Positions 59,701 to 64,000 of a stretch of 64,000 bases of DNA are shown one piece after another. Under the pieces are notes generated by a model. It was given only the letters and a program-made list of their open reading frames with translations, searched no databases and had not been told where the DNA came from. The translations under genes were made by a program, and so were the position numbers. The DNA is taken from positions 605,034 to 669,033 of the forward strand of contig JAQGDQ010000068.1 in assembly GCA_030141605.1 (NCBI GenBank). Direction: 5' to 3'. The stretch is from Tubiluchus corallicola (taxonomy: Eukaryota > Priapulida > Priapulimorpha > Priapulimorphida > Tubiluchidae). Within the stretch, counting starts at the first letter, position 1; the number at the start of each line of letters is the position of its first letter.

Positions 59701-62700
59701 AAAACTATTGTTTCTTAGGACAGCACAGAAGATAAGTTGGGAGTTATTTTATCGTTATTGCCTCTAGACGACATGGACAAATGTGTCGAATACTTCACCA
59801 AATTTGCAGCAAAGGCTCATAAAACTGCTGTTAAAGATGAGGTAACAACTTGCAAACCAATTGTTTTACAAGTTTTTAATTGATCTGCTAGCTTTTGTTT
59901 TGTGTTTTAAAGTGTGGTCATAAGAAAGACTTACTGTAGTCAGTCTGTAATAATGATATTTAAATCAGCCACTCAGTAAAATGTAATAGAAAATCGTCAG
60001 TCACTACTTCCGTTGGTCACTAAACCCATGTCATATAATCATATTATTGACTTCTTTGCTATATTAGCAAAATGAAAAATTGCTGTAGACACGTGTAAAA
60101 TTGCTTAAAGAAAATCGTCAGCTAAGAAAACGTGGTTTTATTTATTGGTGAGTTATGACACAGCACATGTTTCCAAGGTTTATCTGGAACTTTGCCCAGG
60201 CAACAGAAAATTTCAAAGCTAGTTAGCATGCGCTATAAAAATATTTAGCATCTGTTTACATTTTCAATTTTGCCTATATCAAATAGATGGGAAAATTAAT
60301 ACAATGGCAAATCTGGTACTACGGAGAAAATGTACCCCACTGAATTGTACTCAAACTAAGTAATGTGTGTGAGTTTAAATGATATCTGCTTATAGCAAAC
60401 AGATAACAATTTAGACACATAAGAGGACAGGTCATGGCTTTATACTGCAATAACATAACTAAATAAAGATGCTTGGGGTGTCTTTACACATCATTTCCGT
60501 GGGTCGAGTGTTAATCAAATTTGTCTATGTACAGGTTTGCACATAACCTTTTGCTGGATGGTTACAAAGACTACAAGTAATGTTATATAGCAATACATTG
60601 CATCAAAGAATTGCTGAAACAATACAGAATCTATCATACCCTCAGTAATTTGTGTGGAAGCCTCCCGCATCTCACACTGCTTTGACTCTTGGACTGATTT
60701 TTTTCTATTGAAACAAATGGCCTGGAAAAGTTTCGGGAACTCATCGGAACTTGATGCATTGGTGCTATCCTAATTTGGTGATTTCCTTGATCGCACCAGT
60801 CAGATTACAAGCTGTGCGAGATGCATTCTTCACGTTAAAGTGTTCAAAGCATGGTAGGTTCCCTATTGTTTCAGTAAGACTTTGCTATAATAAGTTGATC
60901 TGTTCAGTTACCGGTAGCTTTTGTAACCCCCCATGAAAAGGTTATGTTATTAGTGCACAGTACAAAAGTGTAACTTTGATATTTTACTTCAAATGATGTC
61001 AAACTTTAGCATTTTTATATTATTCACAGTACTGTAGTGTTGACTATCCACTTTTTCGTAGGGAGAATTGTTAAGAGCTGTTGCTGGTCATGATGGATCA
61101 TTTGCTGAAACTCTCAGTCTTGGTCCCGAAGATGCTGTGGAGACATTTTGGTTGTACGCTTTAGCAAGCCATTCTGAGGTAACTTCTGCTGGCACTGGTC
61201 GTGGTCTCAGTCACATGATATTACCTAAAGCTTGGTTGTGATATTTATTTTATAATTTATAAAGTTCACGCTCTTACCCTTTCAACATGGTACCATACCA
61301 ACGACTGAATTTGAAGTTATTGTATTTCTTTTTGAAGCGCTTTATTTACTAAATCTACTTTCTAAGAAAAGTAGTTTCAGATCGTTTCTCAAAATACAAA
61401 GCTATAGTGGTCATAAAGTGGTCAGATCATGAATTTAGTGGTCTTGATACTGGCTTCTTAAAAGTTTAGGTCTCAGTTTTGTCCTAATCTTAAAATTTGA
61501 GTTCTTGTCCTTAATCTTGTTTTGGACTACCATGGTCTTAAGCACATTTCTGACATAATGCGTCTTCTGCAGTACTTAAACGTTTATTTCAAAAGTTGTT
61601 TATAATTTGTCGTCAAGTTCCTAATTAATTTCAGTTTGTAAAAAGCTGTTTTTATATTTCGCAATGACCAGGTATTTAAACTGCCCCCCCCCCCCCGTTT
61701 ACTAAGTACATTTTCTTTTTGTAGAATCCCAAGCAATGCAAGGAGATTGTACGTTTGGGAGGTGTGCCATTGCTTCGCAGAATATACGAGAAAAGAGCAA
61801 ATAACTTGCAAATACAGACAGTAATTGCACACATTATAGGCAACTTAGCATTACACGAAGATGTGCATCCTCATTTGTACAATGGGGGTACGGTTTGTCT
61901 TTCCACGTTACTAAAAACAAAATTAGCATCGTGCTCTTGTCTCCCAGATTAGAGTGAAAACGAAACTATATAAATGTGCAAATAAATAAACTATGAGATT
62001 TTCAAATTAAAGCTTGTCAGAGTTGAAGATAGGTTTCCTTGCATTTTCTAGATTATTATCATGAACTGTATTCTTTTGACTTCGTTTTTGAGATGTCTGA
62101 AAGAGAGAAATTATGTGATTAAATGTGATGGTTGTATCTTTTCACAACTAATGAGATGGTAGCCAATATGTTATATTTAAATTCTTAGTTCTGCTAATTT
62201 GCTAAATAAATTTTAGGTGTTAGACATTACAATGTAATAGACCTCAGATTTAGCTCTCTTATTATCTTTTCTCATTCTACCTGCATTACTGGCTTTAAAA
62301 TTTAAATTCAAATATAGTTTATTTCTATGTGAACAATGAGCAACAATTACTGCAACTTGGACACGTTCAAAGTTTTTTTAAAGTTCTGTCTGTATCGAAT
62401 TCCAATATCAACTAACTGAATGCTCCATATGACGGTAGATGCTTTTTCCCAGAAACTTAACATCACTTTAAGTGTTAATGCAGAAATTACATCTTTACAT
62501 TAGTCTCAAACAATGTCGATCTCATTCGGCCAGCTATGCTCCTCTACTGAGGGTGCTCTAGTTCATTGTAAGGCTATTATAATTATGGATGGCACTTATT
62601 AATCTTGTAAATGTGCTAATAAGGTGAAGAGTATTATAATTATAGAAATGCTAATTAAAAAAAGAATAAATCGCTCGGCAAAATTAACTGTGCAATAGAA

Positions 62701-64000
62701 ACAGCCGCAGGAAGAAACAAGAAAAACCTAAAGCAAAATGAAATGAACAATAAATATTGCATTACTTATTGGTATACTTGTTGAATAGAGTAAATGTGAC
62801 AGCCACTATTGAAGTTACTTTTAATGCAGTAAAGTTCACTTTTTCACTTGGAATAGGCTGGGTGACGATTCTTGCTCATTGGATACGATCAGAAAACCTC
62901 AAGTTACGATTACATGCTGCCCGAGCACTGGCTAATCTTGACCGCGATGTTGGACGCAATAAGTATGATGGGGGCATATTTCTGGTGTGGCCAGAGCATC
63001 GATCAGAGTAAGTGCAAAAATAACTACTTTAGGTTAAAAAATATATAAGAATTTAGCAGAAATTTGCAATAAATGAAAAGTTAAAATGTTAAAATGAATA
63101 GACGATATTGAATTTTTGTGATATTTTATTGTTAAAAACCTAAAAATTTCGATACCTTAGGTAGGTTTTATTTATGGCCGAGTAATGATGTGATATTCAT
63201 AATCCCCAGTTTTTGTCATAGGATAATATATATTATTGTTATAGTATAATAAAAATTGCTGCTCACTTAAGTAGTTCAACTAGGTAAAATACATTTAACA
63301 ACGGAGACAATTTAAAGTTTTATGGACTGTTTCTTGTTTGCATACACATCATCCACTATTGCGTGTATTTACTAATGTTGTCGCATCTTATGCAAACAAA
63401 ATCAACAATCACAGCTGAATGGAGTTTCCAGACCTGCACAAAAATCCCACATGCCACTAGCTACTCCAGTTTTGTTTTAGTTCCAATTTTGTATAGTGAA
63501 GCCATTTTTCTCCAACTATTGTTATTATCAACAGTTATAACAAAGATGTGCTAACTTTGATATCACTATGCTTTTCCACTTTTAGATAAATAAACAAAGA
63601 GTAAACTATGAACTAACTAAGTATTATGCTGCAGTTTATCAACCAGCCTTTGATCGCCTGGATTTTTTTAGCTTGCCCTTGTTTGCTGATGTCGTGTTTA
63701 TCCACGGTTTACTCGGCGGAGCTTTCCTAACGTGGCGCCAAGGCAAGTCAAAAGATTTAGAGAATGACAGTTTAGCTTCTGCAAACAAACCTTGTCCAGA
63801 CGTAACAAATGTAGAAGAAGCAAGTGCTGCTAATGAGTCCAACTCATATACTTCCTGCTGGCCTAAGGTATGAGGTTATCATTGACTCATGATATACTAC
63901 TATGTTACAGTAAAATGCACTTCATTGTAGCTGCCAGCTTGTTATTCTAAATGCACAGTACATGTTCATTTGTATTTATTAGGACTGGCTGCCCAAGGAT
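56663..64000 (+). CDS. SERAC1: SERAC1, serine active site-containing protein 1 (partial, cut by window end)
   Basis: Alpha/beta-hydrolase-type protein that in vertebrates acts at mitochondria-ER contacts in phosphatidylglycerol remodelling and cholesterol trafficking. Exons: 56663-56771, 57143-57173, 57418-57569, 57902-58126, 59041-59159, 59719-59841, 61062-61178, 61725-61887, 62857-63007, 63672-63867, 63983 onward. All phases match, giving 468 residues so far (human 654). Visible: an N-terminal membrane helix ([15 protein letters not shown], about 38-52), a helical region with [15 protein letters not shown], armadillo-like segments ([40 protein letters not shown]), and the hydrolase start [20 protein letters not shown] (from residue 402) with CWPKDWLPKD at the edge. 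The GxSxG nucleophile lies beyond the window. Divergent from NHLRC2. Confidence 0.94.
57143..57173 (+). CDS. SERAC1: SERAC1 exon 2 (31-nt microexon)
   Basis: Acceptor TATTTTGCAG, donor GTAGGT. Encodes YVVSSAVAV, the first half of the membrane helix. Only 31 nt; supported by phase (1 in, 2 out). Confidence 0.72.
57418..57569 (+). CDS. SERAC1: SERAC1 exon 3
   Basis: Acceptor CTTTTACAG. Completes the membrane helix (VVWLFKDIL) and a Ser/Asp-rich linker. Donor GTTAGT at 57570; without splicing the frame meets TAG almost at once. Confidence 0.75.
57902..58126 (+). CDS. SERAC1: SERAC1 exon 4
   Basis: Acceptor TTTTCATAG. Encodes a helical segment with [18 protein letters not shown] and [19 protein letters not shown], matching the region before IAQACD in family members. 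Donor GTATGG. Confidence 0.88.
59041..59159 (+). CDS. SERAC1: SERAC1 exon 5
   Basis: Acceptor CTCTTTTGCAG. Encodes [20 protein letters not shown] and [12 protein letters not shown], very close to vertebrate SERAC1. Donor GTTATA. Confidence 0.94.
59719..59841 (+). CDS. SERAC1: SERAC1 exon 6
   Basis: Acceptor TTTCTTAG. Encodes [17 protein letters not shown], equivalent to the LASLPQTELDECIQYF-type helix. Phase 0 both ends, donor GTAACA. Confidence 0.9.
61062..61178 (+). CDS. SERAC1: SERAC1 exon 7
   Basis: Acceptor TTTTTCGTAG. Encodes [20 protein letters not shown] and LYALASHSE, matching the family segment before the armadillo-like repeats. Donor GTAACT. Confidence 0.88.
61684..61696 (+). repeat. 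Poly(C) tract in SERAC1 intron 7
   Basis: Run of 13 C ahead of the exon 8 acceptor; likely length-variable. Confidence 0.9.
61725..61887 (+). CDS. SERAC1: SERAC1 exon 8
   Basis: Acceptor CTTTTTGTAG. Encodes [13 protein letters not shown] and [17 protein letters not shown], an armadillo-like helical pair. Ends phase 1 at donor GTACGG. Confidence 0.94.
62857..63007 (+). CDS. SERAC1: SERAC1 exon 9
   Basis: Acceptor TTGGAATAG. Encodes [29 protein letters not shown] and [14 protein letters not shown], matching HAARxLANLDRE and KYxDGVYxLHPxYR of the family. Donor GTAAGT at 63008. Confidence 0.94.
63672..63867 (+). CDS. SERAC1: SERAC1 exon 10
   Basis: Acceptor ATTTTTTTAG. Begins [17 protein letters not shown], beta-strand and oxyanion loop of the alpha/beta hydrolase, then TWRQG, a variable acidic linker, and TSCWPK. 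Phase 0 end, donor GTATGA. The more upstream acceptor near 63586 is excluded by an immediate in-frame stop. Confidence 0.94.
63983..64000 (+). CDS. SERAC1: SERAC1 exon 11 (first 18 nt)
   Basis: Acceptor TATTTATTAG, then DWLPKD in frame, equal to the TWLAKD start of the next family block. Continues past the window. Confidence 0.85.

Noticed and set aside
60811-60855. A possible SERAC1 exon with good acceptor (CGCACCAG) and donor (GTAGGT)
   Set aside because: Its length is divisible by three, but in the phase-0 frame required here it contains a stop; exons 6 and 7 join without it.
63586-63671. Earlier acceptor for SERAC1 exon 10 (CACTTTTAG)
   Set aside because: In the incoming phase it gives a TAA within two codons; the acceptor at 63670-63671 restores the ADVVFIHG block.

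Overview
The window is eukaryotic and almost certainly metazoan: AT-rich DNA, multi-exon genes with GT...AG introns of about 0.2-3.7 kb, AATAAA poly(A) signals, long dinucleotide microsatellites, and many transposable-element relics (non-LTR retrotransposon fragments, small inverted-repeat elements, one possible solo LTR). The gene set (class A neuropeptide-type GPCR, prostaglandin-dehydrogenase-like SDR, clan 2 cytochrome P450, NHLRC2, SERAC1) fits an invertebrate bilaterian. The species cannot be fixed from the sequence alone.

Layout. 1-3190: no recognised exon, some old repeats. 3191-4135 (+): last coding exon of a rhodopsin-family GPCR; the exon for the N-terminus and TM1 was not found. 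4136-9685: mostly featureless, with a foldback element at 8725-8851 in a cluster of a GCGAGTT-type motif. 9686-19864 (+): seven-exon short-chain dehydrogenase closest to 15-hydroxyprostaglandin dehydrogenase; its introns hold a broken LINE, three copies of one dispersed repeat and a possible solo LTR. 19865-30112: gene-poor, with (GA)n and (GT)n tracts, a 1.3-kb element with long degenerate inverted ends, and a 28-bp minisatellite. 30113-31621 (+): intact intronless 502-residue P450. 31622-40999: no identified gene; an inverted-repeat element carrying internal tandem repeats and a 29-bp minisatellite. 41000-53933 (-): NHLRC2, ten exons, lacking only the last roughly 90 codons; its introns carry two hAT-like MITEs and two LINE fragments. 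54066-56662: spacer with LINE C-terminal relics. 56663-64000 (+): SERAC1, ten exons to the window edge, where it is cut before the catalytic GxSxG region.

The genes do not form an obvious pathway. NHLRC2 and SERAC1 are head to head, about 2.7 kb apart between start codons. Every splice junction joined in the SDR, NHLRC2 and SERAC1 models preserves reading frame and phase, which is the main support for those models. I did not find an unmistakably new biological system. The least explained signals are the three inverted-repeat elements (8.7, 24.9-26.2 and 33.5-34.1 kb) and hammerhead-ribozyme-like cores in dispersed repeats.
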